Made by a program: the position numbers and the translations under genes | The notes under the pieces: generated by a model | What the model was told of the DNA's origin: nothing | The model's database searches: none | What the model saw: only the letters and a program-made list of their open reading frames with translations | Part shown: positions 26,490 through 34,911 of the stretch, one piece after another | Layout of the letters: every line of letters starts with the position of its first letter | Position numbering within the stretch: the stretch's first letter is position 1 | Origin: Desulfamplus magnetovallimortis | GTDB taxonomy: Bacteria > Desulfobacterota > Desulfobacteria > Desulfobacterales > Desulfobacteraceae | Length of the DNA stretch: 52,376 nt | NCBI RefSeq assembly: GCF_900170035.1 | Contig: NZ_LT828542.1 | Location: forward strand, 323,270-375,645 | Direction: 5' to 3'

Positions 26490-26952
26490 GATTAATCCTT
26501 AAATCCAGGTAATCTCTCGCGGCAATTTCAAGCAATCGTCTTGAATCCATAATAAAACTTATGGAGTTCTCTGACGGCAGGAGTGCCCAGAAAAGAGAGT
26601 CAAACTTTGTTCTTAAAAATGAGTCTATAAGTTTAGGCAAGAGACAAAGGTCAGACAATGGCACCTTCAGAGGCATTAAATATGGCTCATCAATAACAAT
26701 CTCAAATGTCACATCACCATTGCCAAGCACAAGAATTTTAGGTGAATGATATACCACGGTTATATCTGACAGACCAATTATTTCATGGAAATAAACAACA
26801 TCCGAATTATCATCCTTATTTTCAATGGCTCTCATGGATAGAATACATGTTGTATCAACTCCAAAATGATGGCCCATAATATCGAAAAGTATCAGCTCAA
26901 TCTCTTGTTCATGTTGTTTCCCGATTATCTGATTCATAACACCCATCAACAT
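26473..26952 (-). CDS. Divergent CheW-like coupling protein
   Basis: A 159-residue cytoplasmic protein. EIELILFDIMGHHFGVDTTC followed by ILSMRAI and FHEIIGLSDI resembles the first half of a CheW fold, but the second half is poorly conserved, so this is a weak match. Position supports it: it lies between the CheW gene and the MCP gene, overlapping the latter by 17 bases, where the wsp operon has wspB. The start is uncertain; the ATG at 26937 (MNQIIGKQHEQ) is an alternative and no strong ribosome site is present for either. Confidence 0.6.
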   Translation of the reverse strand: MLMGVMNQIIGKQHEQEIELILFDIMGHHFGVDTTCILSMRAIENKDDNSDVVYFHEIIGLSDITVVYHSPKILVLGNGDVTFEIVIDEPYLMPLKVPLSDLCLLPKLIDSFLRTKFDSLFWALLPSENSISFIMDSRRLLEIAARDYLDLRINHEIEK

Positions 26953-27078
26953 ATTTTTTAGAGTGTAACTATTGTTCTTTCAAGGTTTGATTGTCGGGTA
27001 GAAAATGCCTCTTAGCTTTGCATTGCCTGTAAAATCACCCGACAGTCTAAACTTGAAGAAGCACTACCATGCAGGTTA

Positions 27079-27244
27079 CTCAAAATCGACACCTATGATC
27101 TTGTAAGCATTGTCAAAATCGTCTGAATCAGGATTCCTAAGATTAACAAAGATAAGGCAAGATTGTCTATCCTGAGCATCCTGGTTATCCTGGTTCAGAC
27201 AACTGCAATAACTTATGAAAAAGCAATAAGATGTCGATTTTGAG
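27079..27244 (+). mobile_element. Element 1 copy 3 (MITE-like) with 6-bp direct repeat
   Basis: Perfect ends CTCAAAATCGACA and TGTCGATTTTGAG enclose the same inner palindrome as other copies. AGGTTA occurs on both sides (27073-27078 and 27245-27250). It separates the CheW gene from the rest of the chemosensory operon and fills most of the 300-base gap from 26953 to 27256. Confidence 0.92.
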
Positions 27245-27256
27245 AGGTTATTAGAA

Positions 27257-27871
27257 TCAACCCTTAAAAATACTTTTGAATATTTTCTCCATATTTAAAA
27301 GAGTCACATAATTTTCCTGAAGCAAAATTTCACCTTTAGATGCAAACTCTGCAAAGTTCCCGTTTTTTTCAACAAGGGTTCCCAGGCTATTTTTTTCAAC
27401 AGATATAATATCCTCGACACGGTCAACCAGTATGCCGGAACGGATCTCCCCTGCATGGCCAAGAAGTATTCTTGAAGCTGAAGGTGGTGATTTTTCCTCC
27501 ATCTTCCGGTATCCTGAGTTATAACCATTGAGATTTTTATCCCTTGTACCTGAAGATAGCGCTCTTTCCTCCATACCCAGCAAAACATGAAGATTGATAA
27601 CAGATTCAATGGTTCCTCTTACATTTATAATACCACGAATCCTTTCAGGAGTTCCAGGCACAGGAGTAATCGTGCCAAATGGGAGAATCTCGACTACATT
27701 CTCACCTGGAAATGCACAGAAAGAGTCTCCCATTCTGAAAACCACAAGCTGAATCATCTCCTTTTTATCCAGGGCGTCTTGACTCCCTTCAAGCAGCCCT
27801 CTCTCTTCACGTTTTTTCAGCTCGCCTATGGCAACATCCACAATATTTCTTTTTACACAATCAGATTCCAT
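27257..27871 (-). CDS. cheW: CheW-domain coupling protein
   Basis: A 204-residue cytoplasmic protein. The CheW fold starts about residue 38 (IQLVVFRMGDSFCAFPGENV) and continues with FGTITPVPGTPERIRGIINVRGT, the typical receptor/kinase-binding face, and GILVDRVEDIISV. An internal stretch of about 35 polar residues (ALSSGTRDKNLNGYNSGYRK) is inserted mid-domain compared with a plain CheW of about 150 residues. It is the first gene of the Wsp-like operon and is separated from the next gene by element 1 copy 3. It may play the WspD role. Confidence 0.9.
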   Translation of the reverse strand: MESDCVKRNIVDVAIGELKKREERGLLEGSQDALDKKEMIQLVVFRMGDSFCAFPGENVVEILPFGTITPVPGTPERIRGIINVRGTIESVINLHVLLGMEERALSSGTRDKNLNGYNSGYRKMEEKSPPSASRILLGHAGEIRSGILVDRVEDIISVEKNSLGTLVEKNGNFAEFASKGEILLQENYVTLLNMEKIFKSIFKG

Positions 27872-27886
27872 TACAGATTATCTCTT

Positions 27887-28810
27887 TCATTGTTGCCTGC
27901 CTCTTCTGAGAAGCGCCTTAAATTTTTCATACATATCTTTATTAATGCCCTCAACACCCATCGGACGCATCTTCTCATCATGACAGTCAGAGCCACCTGT
28001 CTCAACCAGATGGTTTTCTGCAGCCCACTGCCTTAGTATCCGGCGATGCTCATCAATGTGACCAGGATAGTTTATCTCTATTCCCCTGATACCAGCCTCA
28101 AGAAACCGTGGAAAAAGTTCTTCAACCACTTCAAGAGAGGGCAGTACCTCCCTGTAATGGCCTTTCCCAGGAAAAGAGCCGGCAGCAGGATGGGCAAGAA
28201 CCGTCAATACAGGATAACGACCTGTGAAATCAGAGACACTTGCAAGGTCAATACCTGATGGAAGATAGGCAGGGCTTTCATTGCCAATAATTTCATTTAC
28301 TGTTGCAGGCTCTGTTATTTTATGTATCTCATTGAGGGCCAGAGCAAAATGACGGCGGGTTACAGCAGGGCTGTAAGATGCCACCTCTTCAAATGTCATG
28401 GGCTTTTCAAGAAGAGGCTCAGCGCCATCGGGCCCGAATACTCGGTTGATTTCAGACACTCTGGCTTTAACAAGAGCGTCCCCCCTTCCCTTTCCAAGAG
28501 TTTGATCAAGATCACCTCTGAAAGAGAGATCATCAAGAAGCGCTCTGTCAAAATAACAGAGAAGATGCAATGTACCTGTAAACAGAGGTTCTTTGAAGCG
28601 CACAGAGATTTCAACACCTGGAATCACCTCAACGCCTTTCAAATCCCCCTGCAAAAGGGCATCTTCAACACCTGCAACATTATCGTGATCTGTAATTCCC
28701 AGAACTGCTATTCCTAACTGTTCTGCACGATTAACAATCTCTGACGGAGCAAAATCACCATCCGAAGCAGTTGTGTGATTATGAAGATCCGCATATATGT
28801 AAGATTTCAA
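27887..28810 (-). CDS. PHP-domain phosphoesterase (RNase AM/TrpH type)
   Basis: About 307 residues. The metal motifs are complete: YADLHNHTTASDG, GITDHDNVAG, IPGVEISVRF, LAHPAAGSF and GGSDCHDEKMRP. Relatives hydrolyse 3',5'-nucleoside bisphosphates or trim RNA 5' ends. I suggest the TTG at 28810 as the start, giving a protein that begins KSYIYADLHNHT like its relatives. AGGA lies 8 bases upstream, while the ATG codons at 28861 and 28840 have no ribosome site, and the latter falls inside a repeated motif (ATAACGGCCATGGC). The gene ends 15 bases before cheW begins, so it may be the operon's first gene. Confidence 0.85.
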   Translation of the reverse strand: MKSYIYADLHNHTTASDGDFAPSEIVNRAEQLGIAVLGITDHDNVAGVEDALLQGDLKGVEVIPGVEISVRFKEPLFTGTLHLLCYFDRALLDDLSFRGDLDQTLGKGRGDALVKARVSEINRVFGPDGAEPLLEKPMTFEEVASYSPAVTRRHFALALNEIHKITEPATVNEIIGNESPAYLPSGIDLASVSDFTGRYPVLTVLAHPAAGSFPGKGHYREVLPSLEVVEELFPRFLEAGIRGIEINYPGHIDEHRRILRQWAAENHLVETGGSDCHDEKMRPMGVEGINKDMYEKFKALLRRGRQQ

Positions 28811-28828
28811 TATTACAATCCTTTTTTT

Positions 28829-28955
28829 TATAACGGCCATGGCAAAACCATCTTGCCACAACGAAGCATGAAACCCCTGAAAAAACCTTGAAATACGGGG
28901 GCTTTCTTATAAACGTACATGACTGATAACCGCCACAATCGAAGGGATGAAAGTC
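28829..28955. repeat. Two short repeat motifs upstream of the PHP gene
   Basis: ATAACGGCCATGGC at 28831-28844 recurs at 41400-41413 and, in part, near 2755. It is followed by a small hairpin, TGGCAA facing TTGCCA. At 28914-28955 a ~40-base motif (GTACATGACTGATAACCGCC onward) recurs inverted at 31643-31687. Nothing else is seen between 28862 and 29003. Confidence 0.7.
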
Positions 28956-29003
28956 GTTTTAGAAACAGGCTGTTACCGAGACTTTCATATAAAAACTCAA
29001 AAT

Positions 29004-29762
29004 TCAGTCCCTCAGAAGCTTATATAGCCTGCTGTAAAACCTCATAAAATTGACATCTTCCCTTCTTCTTGGCCTTTCAAGTTCAATATTTATGACATCC
29101 TTTATTCTGCCGGGATTTTTATCCATAACAATAACCCTGTCTGAAATTGCAACGGCTTCCCCCACATCATGGGTCACAAATACAATGGTGTGGGAAAACT
29201 GTCCCCACAGTTCAAGAAGCAGCTCCTGCATCTCTTCACGGGTCTGGGCATCAAGGGCTGCAAAGGGTTCATCCATTAAAAGAATCTCGGGATTTAAAAT
29301 AAGAACCCTTGCAAGAGCTACACGCTGTTTCATACCTCCTGATATCTCACGAGGCAGATAATCACGAAACTGTGAAAGCCCCATCAGATCAAGAAATCTG
29401 TCAACTTCTCTCTCAATCCTGCTTCCATCCCTGATTTGTCTTTTAAGACCAAAAGCAATGTTTTCTCCGGCAGTAAGCCATGGGAACAGAGCATCCTCCT
29501 GAAAAACCACACAACGATCAGGCCCGGGTCTGTGAACCCTGCTTCCCTTGAAAAAGACAGAGCCTGAATCAGGTTTAAGAAATCCTGCAAGAATCTTCAG
29601 AAGGGTTGACTTTCCACATCCGCTTCTCCCTACAATGGATATAACCTCACCATCTTCTGCTTCAAAGTTGATATTTTCAAGTACCGTCAAAGGAGTGCCA
29701 TTACCTGGAAATTGTTTTCCAAGATTCTCCACCCCAAGAAAAACATTTTTATCACAAAGCAT
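29004..29762 (-). CDS. ABC importer ATPase (nitrate/sulfonate/taurine type)
   Basis: A 252-residue cytoplasmic ATPase. Walker A is VGRSGCGKST, signature EISGGMKQRVALARVL, Walker B PEILLMDEPFAALD, and the switch histidine is in VFVTHDVGEAVAISD. The signature form and length are those of the SsuB/TauB/NrtD group. It energises the permease encoded upstream, whose stop it overlaps by 11 bases. The substrate depends on the binding protein and cannot be read from this gene. Confidence 0.93.
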   Translation of the reverse strand: MLCDKNVFLGVENLGKQFPGNGTPLTVLENINFEAEDGEVISIVGRSGCGKSTLLKILAGFLKPDSGSVFFKGSRVHRPGPDRCVVFQEDALFPWLTAGENIAFGLKRQIRDGSRIEREVDRFLDLMGLSQFRDYLPREISGGMKQRVALARVLILNPEILLMDEPFAALDAQTREEMQELLLELWGQFSHTIVFVTHDVGEAVAISDRVIVMDKNPGRIKDVINIELERPRRREDVNFMRFYSRLYKLLRD

Positions 29763-30519
29763 TTTTAAAACAGAATCTCAACAATAGTTTTAAAAGCAGA
29801 TCACTTAAACGACCGATAACTGACACAAGAAAAATCCCCACCACAATAATATCAGTTCGTCCCACCATTCTTGCATCCATTATAATGGCTCCAAGTCCAT
29901 TGGGGACTCCTGTAAGCTCCCCTAAAACAAGATAAGCCCATGATATTCCAAGTCCAAGCCTCAAACCTGTAACAATACTTGGCATGGCCGCAGGGATAAG
30001 AATCCTGAAAACAGCATTAAACCTGTTGACCCCCATCATTGCCCCTGCCTGTAGCAGAAGGGGATCAACCTCTCTTGCACCTGTGGCGCTGTTGAGGTAA
30101 ATCGGAAAAAATGCAGCCATACCCACCAGAAAAACCGTTGTTTTTATGCCTATGCCAAACCATACCATTGCAAGGGGAAGCCACGTTATCCCGGGCACTG
30201 CCCGCAACCCGTCAACAGATGTGCCAAGCAGCCTGTGTACAAACCTGTTTCTGCCGGACATAAGACCAAGTGGAAGAGCTGTCATAACAGCAAGTCCAAA
30301 CCCAAGGCTTATCCTTGTACAACTTGCCGCAAGGTCATATACAAAACGTCCTGCATAAGGCTCATCTCCGATCTTTCCAAAAATATAGCTCCATCCTGAC
30401 TGGGCAACTTCAAACGGATGAGGAAATAGATAAAGAGGAACAATCTCCATCTCGCTTGATAAAAACCATAACAAAAAAACTGTAAAGGGCAGTACCCATG
30501 GAATCAAACGGTCATTCAA
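29752..30519 (-). CDS. ABC importer permease (SsuC/TauC type)
   Basis: A 255-residue inner-membrane protein with about six hydrophobic segments. The EAA-like loop appears as LLLQAGAMMGVNRFNAVFRILIP, preceding the AAMPSIVTGLRLGLGISWAY segment typical of BPD_transp_1 permeases. LRAVPGITWLPLAMVWFGIG is another family signature. It overlaps the binding-protein gene by 8 bases upstream and the ATPase gene by 11 downstream, so the three form one operon. Confidence 0.92.
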   Translation of the reverse strand: MNDRLIPWVLPFTVFLLWFLSSEMEIVPLYLFPHPFEVAQSGWSYIFGKIGDEPYAGRFVYDLAASCTRISLGFGLAVMTALPLGLMSGRNRFVHRLLGTSVDGLRAVPGITWLPLAMVWFGIGIKTTVFLVGMAAFFPIYLNSATGAREVDPLLLQAGAMMGVNRFNAVFRILIPAAMPSIVTGLRLGLGISWAYLVLGELTGVPNGLGAIIMDARMVGRTDIIVVGIFLVSVIGRLSDLLLKLLLRFCFKNAL

Positions 30520-31585
30520 GTTCTTTTTTTACCTTTTCAACAAACTCAAGATTAAAAAGAGATTCGTAATCAGGCTGTTTTTTGATAACACCCAGAGCCT
30601 CCATTCTCTCTCCTAATGCACGTGCCTGGCTAATAAACAGCTCATCCATTTCCCAGGCAAGTTCCATATTAGAAGCAGCCTTTTCAAGTACATCAAGAGG
30701 AACTCCAAAAGTTGAAGATTTTTCAAGCCACTCCTTTTGATTGGCTAAAAGATAACGTGTGGCCATGGCATGAGCAAGCACAAGATCATGCACAAGTTGA
30801 GGATTTTCTTTAATTGTCTCTTTGCGCACAAGCATACCTGCGTTTATGGTTCCTATGGATTCTCCATAGTATGGATATGATATTATTTTACCGTATCCTT
30901 TTAACACAGCAAGGCTTGGAAAAGGCTCTCCTGAAAGAAATGCATCAATGCCCTTCCCTGCCAGAGCCATGCCCATATCAAAAAAATCCACCCGGGTAAG
31001 CAAAACATCTCTTTCAGGGGACAAACCGTTTCTGACAAGGGTTTCTCTCAATAGTATCTCGTGCATTGTGCCTGGAACATATCCTATCTTTTTACCCTTA
31101 AGGTCGGACACTGTGGATAGATCTCCGCCCTCCCTTGCCACAAGTGCAGAACATTTATTGCATAAGGCAGCAACCACAACAACAGGCTGTCCCCTTGATG
31201 CTGAATGGATGGCATGTGCCAGGGTAGTCCCGCACATATCAAGCTCCCCTGCAAGAAGAGCAGTTTTTTGATCCCCGGGATTGGTAAAATGAAGAACTTC
31301 TGTCTTTAATCCTCTGGGAACAAACTTATCATAGAAAAAGGGTTGAATGGTCTGGGCTGTTTTCCAGGTGCCAATTTTACATGAAATTACTTTTCCTTGG
31401 GAACTATCAGAGTTCTGGTCAGCAAAAGCATATCCATTTAAAATAAAACCAGAGCCATTTAGGATAAAACCAAAACCACTTAGAATAAAACCAGAACCAC
31501 TTAGAATAATAATAAATACAGAAGCTGCTGCAAGCCTAAATATTAATGATTTTACCAAATTTAAGAATAATTTTTTATTGTGCAC
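30512..31585 (-). CDS. ABC importer substrate-binding protein (NMT1/SsuA type)
   Basis: A 357-residue exported protein, GTG start at 31585 with GAGGAA 10 bases upstream. The signal sequence is followed by an odd hydrophobic tandem repeat and then the mature fold. KIGTWKTAQTIQPFFYDKFV and LTRVDFFDMGMALAGKGIDAFLSGEP with KGKKIGYVPGTMHEILLRE are typical of the NMT1/THI5-like and SsuA binding proteins. Candidate ligands are sulfonates, nitrate, taurine or pyrimidine precursors. It is the first gene of a three-gene importer operon. Confidence 0.9.
   Translation of the reverse strand: MHNKKLFLNLVKSLIFRLAAASVFIIILSGSGFILSGFGFILNGSGFILNGYAFADQNSDSSQGKVISCKIGTWKTAQTIQPFFYDKFVPRGLKTEVLHFTNPGDQKTALLAGELDMCGTTLAHAIHSASRGQPVVVVAALCNKCSALVAREGGDLSTVSDLKGKKIGYVPGTMHEILLRETLVRNGLSPERDVLLTRVDFFDMGMALAGKGIDAFLSGEPFPSLAVLKGYGKIISYPYYGESIGTINAGMLVRKETIKENPQLVHDLVLAHAMATRYLLANQKEWLEKSSTFGVPLDVLEKAASNMELAWEMDELFISQARALGERMEALGVIKKQPDYESLFNLEFVEKVKKELE
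31432..31505 (-). repeat. 21-bp in-frame tandem repeat in a signal-peptide region
   Basis: Three to four units encode SGSGFIL, SGFGFIL, NGSGFIL and NGYAF, 7 residues each. The repeat extends the hydrophobic part of the signal peptide of the binding protein, which may affect secretion or leave a membrane anchor. Confidence 0.9.
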
Positions 31586-31933
31586 TTCAAGACAATTCCT
31601 CTTTTTTTTATTAGAAACCCTTCATAGAATACTGATATATAAAGACTTTCATCTCTTCGATTGTGGCGGTCATCAGCCATGTACGTTATATGGACTTGAT
31701 TATATACCCAAATCGACATCTTATTGCTTTTTCATAAGTTATTGCAGTTGTCTGAACCAGGATAACCAGGATGAATAGGATGCTCAGGATAGATAATCCT
31801 GCCTTATCTTTGTTAATCTTGGGAATCCTGATTCAGACAGTGTTGACAAGGCTTACAAGATCATAGGTGTCGCCTTTGAGTATATAATATCTGCTTAAAA
31901 AGCAATAAGATGTCGATTTTGAGTATTAAAGAC
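31586..31933. other. Gene-free stretch made mostly of repeats
   Basis: It contains the inverted ~40-base motif (31643-31687) shared with 28914-28955, element 1 copy 4 (31707-31880) and a detached right end of element 1 (31897-31923). No further gene or RNA is visible. Confidence 0.75.
31707..31880 (-). mobile_element. Element 1 copy 4 (MITE-like) with 6-bp direct repeat
   Basis: Reverse-oriented copy with slightly decayed ends (CCCAAATCGACAT and GTGTCGCCTTTGAG). TATATA flanks it on both sides (31701-31706 and 31881-31886). A second terminal piece, AAAAAGCAATAAGATGTCGA to TTTTGAG, sits at 31897-31923 in the opposite orientation, suggesting an earlier insertion or rearrangement. Confidence 0.85.
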
Positions 31934-33508
31934 TCATGATTTCGTATCATTTCCAGTCAGAGGAAGAGATTTAATGTAAATATCCTGCTGCGGAAATGCA
32001 ATTACAAGCTTTCTTTCCCTGAAAAGTTTATCTATCTGAAAACGCATGTCCGTCTCCACTGCAATAAAAAAATCTATAAAAGTCCAGAACCTCAGGGTAA
32101 AAATCAGGGCACTGTCCCCAAAATCCTCAAAAAGCACATCAGGAGCCGGATAACTCAAAACCTTTGGTGTCTTTTGTGCTATTTCAAGCAGCGTTTCTCT
32201 AACCAGTTCAATGTCAGATCCATACTCAACACCCACAGTAATTTTTCTTCTAAGACGCTTGTCCTTAAAACTCCAATTGATTACCTGATTGCTTATCAGT
32301 TCGGAATTTGGAATCATTATTGTAGCATTGTCATAGGTCTGAACCACTGTGGAACGAACATTTGTTTTCCTGATGGTTGCCCAGGTACCATTGATTTCAA
32401 TGTCATCACCAACCTGGATCGGGCGTTCAAACAGAAGGATAATACCACTTATAAAATTATTGAAAATATTTTGAAGCCCAAAACCAATACCAATACCAAG
32501 TGCACCAAAAGCAACAGTCAGAGTTGTTGTATTAAGGCCAAAAACAAGCATTGCTATAAAAATCCCGAAAATCCAGATGGAATAGACAGTTATGGTTGTC
32601 ATGGATTCCTGGATCCCCCGATCAAGACCACTTTCTCCAAGGAAATTGGTGTGAAAAAAATGACGCCATACCCTTGCAAGATAGTGGGTCAAAATCAGGA
32701 TGGTTATTGCCTGGGCAAGACTTGAAAGACTGAAACTCATGGAGCCTATATTAAAAGAGTAGGTTAGCATCATGACAAGCCTTGGAAAAAGGTAATCACT
32801 GCTTCCCCATGACAGAAACAGTGCAATGCTTGCAAGAAAAAATAGAAGGACAAAAGAGAGCTGTTTGATGAGCCACAGGATAGATACCTCGCCAACGGGC
32901 TGCAACTGCTGAGTCTTTGCCGAACGGGCTACCTTACGGCTCGATTCGCTATATCCCTGGCTTTTTCCATCATCCTGCAGGGGGCTCTGTCCCTGGACAT
33001 TTCCCTGGGAGCTGTTTTCCTGTGATTCGCCACTCCATACAGGAAGACTTCCGGGTATCCACTCCCTGGAAGCACCAATAATAAGCCCTGACCACATAAG
33101 GACAATCATGGTTTTTCCCCATGATGTGTACCAGTAAATGGCAAGGGAGCCATATCCAAGAAGCTCAAGAACAATACCAGCCATGGCAATGAGCATTATA
33201 CAGTTTTTGATAGCCACAATAACCATGTGTGCCTTTTTGTTATTCTCTCTGCATACTTTTTCTGTCCAGGGCATTACTTTTTTTATAAAATAGAGAATCC
33301 AGCCGTAAAAAAGAAATTCCCACAATAAACGATAAGAGATAAGAACACTGCTGTCGCTTTTAAGAACATAACTTAACAAAATGGTTGTCATGGCAACAAG
33401 GTTGAGGGCTTTTAGAAAAAAAATCAGCTCTGATGCAGGAATTGACGGATATTTCTCACGCAGAAGTTCAAAAAAATGTATCAGCCATAAGATAAACGTA
33501 AGAATCAT
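31934..33508 (-). CDS. MscS-family mechanosensitive channel, C-terminal part of a split KefA/MscK-like gene
   Basis: A 524-residue membrane protein. After about eight hydrophobic segments comes the pore-lining MscS segment with the small-residue pattern VAFGALGIGIGFGLQNIFNN, then FISGIILLFERPIQVGDDIE and the cytoplasmic beta domain. It would open under membrane tension. No convincing ribosome site precedes the ATG at 33508. Reading upstream in the same frame gives FKTFFNYSITANLIVEILM, a plausible membrane continuation. The neighbouring upstream frame ends 26 bases earlier. A one-base shift at TTTTTT (33548-33553) would join the two into one ~990-residue KefA/MscK-like protein. It may be a pseudogene fragment, a phase-variable gene or a base-call error. 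Confidence 0.88.
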   Translation of the reverse strand: MILTFILWLIHFFELLREKYPSIPASELIFFLKALNLVAMTTILLSYVLKSDSSVLISYRLLWEFLFYGWILYFIKKVMPWTEKVCRENNKKAHMVIVAIKNCIMLIAMAGIVLELLGYGSLAIYWYTSWGKTMIVLMWSGLIIGASREWIPGSLPVWSGESQENSSQGNVQGQSPLQDDGKSQGYSESSRKVARSAKTQQLQPVGEVSILWLIKQLSFVLLFFLASIALFLSWGSSDYLFPRLVMMLTYSFNIGSMSFSLSSLAQAITILILTHYLARVWRHFFHTNFLGESGLDRGIQESMTTITVYSIWIFGIFIAMLVFGLNTTTLTVAFGALGIGIGFGLQNIFNNFISGIILLFERPIQVGDDIEINGTWATIRKTNVRSTVVQTYDNATIMIPNSELISNQVINWSFKDKRLRRKITVGVEYGSDIELVRETLLEIAQKTPKVLSYPAPDVLFEDFGDSALIFTLRFWTFIDFFIAVETDMRFQIDKLFRERKLVIAFPQQDIYIKSLPLTGNDTKS

Positions 33509-33534
33509 TAATATCTCGACAATCAGGTTTGCCG

Positions 33535-34911
33535 TTATGGAATAGTTGAAAAAAGTTTTAAATTAATACAGATATAGAGAAAGACTGTAATAAAAGAGAT
33601 TATAAGGTGCTTATGGGCGATCTTAAGGGACAATGAACTCCAGTAGCGATCCAGTATCCATGAAGAGTTCAAAAGATGATTAAAAAAACCCCGTGTTCTT
33701 AAAGCAACCACAAAAAGCATCAGCAGGACAACAAAAAAAGAGACAAGTTTATGAATGCCAGACAACCACAGAAAGCTGAAGCTGTTTTTCCACCCACTGA
33801 CTTCAGACAACGATCTCAGGGTGAGGAGCAGCTCATTTATATCATCTCCAAGTGCTTTCCATGTTCCATGGGCAAGGGGATTGCTGTTACGGGTTAAAAG
33901 CTCTGCCTTTCTGGCATTTTTAATGCGGATTTCAAGATCATCCAAGAGACTTTTGTATTTACCTCTTATATCATCAAGGATAGTGATCTTCTCGTTTACT
34001 ATCTCGTCAATGGATTGAATAAGAAGCATTTTTCTGGTCAGAGTTGTCTGAAGCCGCTTTAACCGCAAACCAAGAGTATCAAAAGCTGCCTGATGTTCTG
34101 AATTAACCGGATCAATCACTTCATTTTTAACAGGCTCAACTACTTCATTTGCTCCGACGTTACTGGAATCCAGCTCATTTGCACCAGGTTGGCTTAATTG
34201 ATGATTTTCATTGCCCCCTCCACTTGATTCACCATTTTTTTCATCAACCTCCCGCCTGCCATCTTCCTCCCGCCTACCATCTTCAATTGCTGACTCCACC
34301 TCGGTTGCACGTTTTAAAACGTCTGCTGCAATTTCTGCAAGGAGCTTGTCATTTACAATCTTTTGCTCATATGAAAGGCGCTGACTCTCTGTCAATTGCT
34401 CCTTTCTCTGCTTCAGTTTTGACAGATCATCTGACACACTTACCATTGCTGTCTGGCAGCTCATATATGCCTTTTCAATGAGTTTCAGTTCAACATCAGG
34501 AAGATGTAGCTGACTGCTCAGGGTGGTAAGCTCTATCCTGTAGATATTTACTTTTGAGTCAAAATCATTTCTGGTATTTTTATGAACCTCAAGACGGTCA
34601 TCAAGATCAGCAATCTCTTTTTGTTCAACATCAAGGGTTTTCTCAATAAGTGATATCTGTTCTTCAATTTTCTTAAGGCCAAGTGTCACATTATCAATCT
34701 TATCCTCTGATAAGAGCGAAGATGCAAAAAGAATATGTATAAAAAAACAGAAAATTAAAGATAAAAAGAAACAGCAGGCTGGTTGTTTGGGAGTGATTTT
34801 CGGAAAAGTGTAAAATCCTGTTGAGTTGATATAAAGAATTCCAAAAATGCCTGAAAAAATTCGACAAACACCAAAAAAATGCAAAATGACATCAGGCATG
34901 ACAAACCACAT
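33535..34911 (-). CDS. Coiled-coil, membrane N-terminal part of the split KefA/MscK-like channel
   Basis: A 458-residue frame. A signal/anchor segment (about residues 45-65, CFFLSLIFCFFIHILFAS) precedes a long periplasmic coiled coil (KKIEEQISLIEKTLDVEQKE) broken by a polar linker with an 18-bp repeat (EDGRREEDGRREVDE). It ends in two hydrophobic segments. This is the periplasmic portion expected in front of a large MscS/KefA channel, and it stops just before the MscS frame begins. The first ~40 residues (GILYINSTGFYTFP) are encoded partly by a remnant of element 3, so the true start may be further in. The ATG at 34911 overlaps the end of the cyclodeaminase gene by 20 bases. Confidence 0.75.
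   Translation of the reverse strand: MWFVMPDVILHFFGVCRIFSGIFGILYINSTGFYTFPKITPKQPACCFFLSLIFCFFIHILFASSLLSEDKIDNVTLGLKKIEEQISLIEKTLDVEQKEIADLDDRLEVHKNTRNDFDSKVNIYRIELTTLSSQLHLPDVELKLIEKAYMSCQTAMVSVSDDLSKLKQRKEQLTESQRLSYEQKIVNDKLLAEIAADVLKRATEVESAIEDGRREEDGRREVDEKNGESSGGGNENHQLSQPGANELDSSNVGANEVVEPVKNEVIDPVNSEHQAAFDTLGLRLKRLQTTLTRKMLLIQSIDEIVNEKITILDDIRGKYKSLLDDLEIRIKNARKAELLTRNSNPLAHGTWKALGDDINELLLTLRSLSEVSGWKNSFSFLWLSGIHKLVSFFVVLLMLFVVALRTRGFFNHLLNSSWILDRYWSSLSLKIAHKHLIISFITVFLYICINLKLFSTIP
34800..34845. repeat. Half-remnant of element 3
   Basis: CGGAAAAGTGTAAAATCCTG, then TTGAGTTGATATAAAG, resembles the half-element at 38987-39032 and the right half of the 106-bp element. The opposite half is absent. 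It overlaps the presumed N-terminal coding region of the split channel. Confidence 0.6.

Noticed and set aside
33535-34911. The coiled-coil frame as an independent secreted protein
   Set aside because: It ends in membrane segments right before the MscS frame, and a one-base shift joins them smoothly, so a split channel is more likely.
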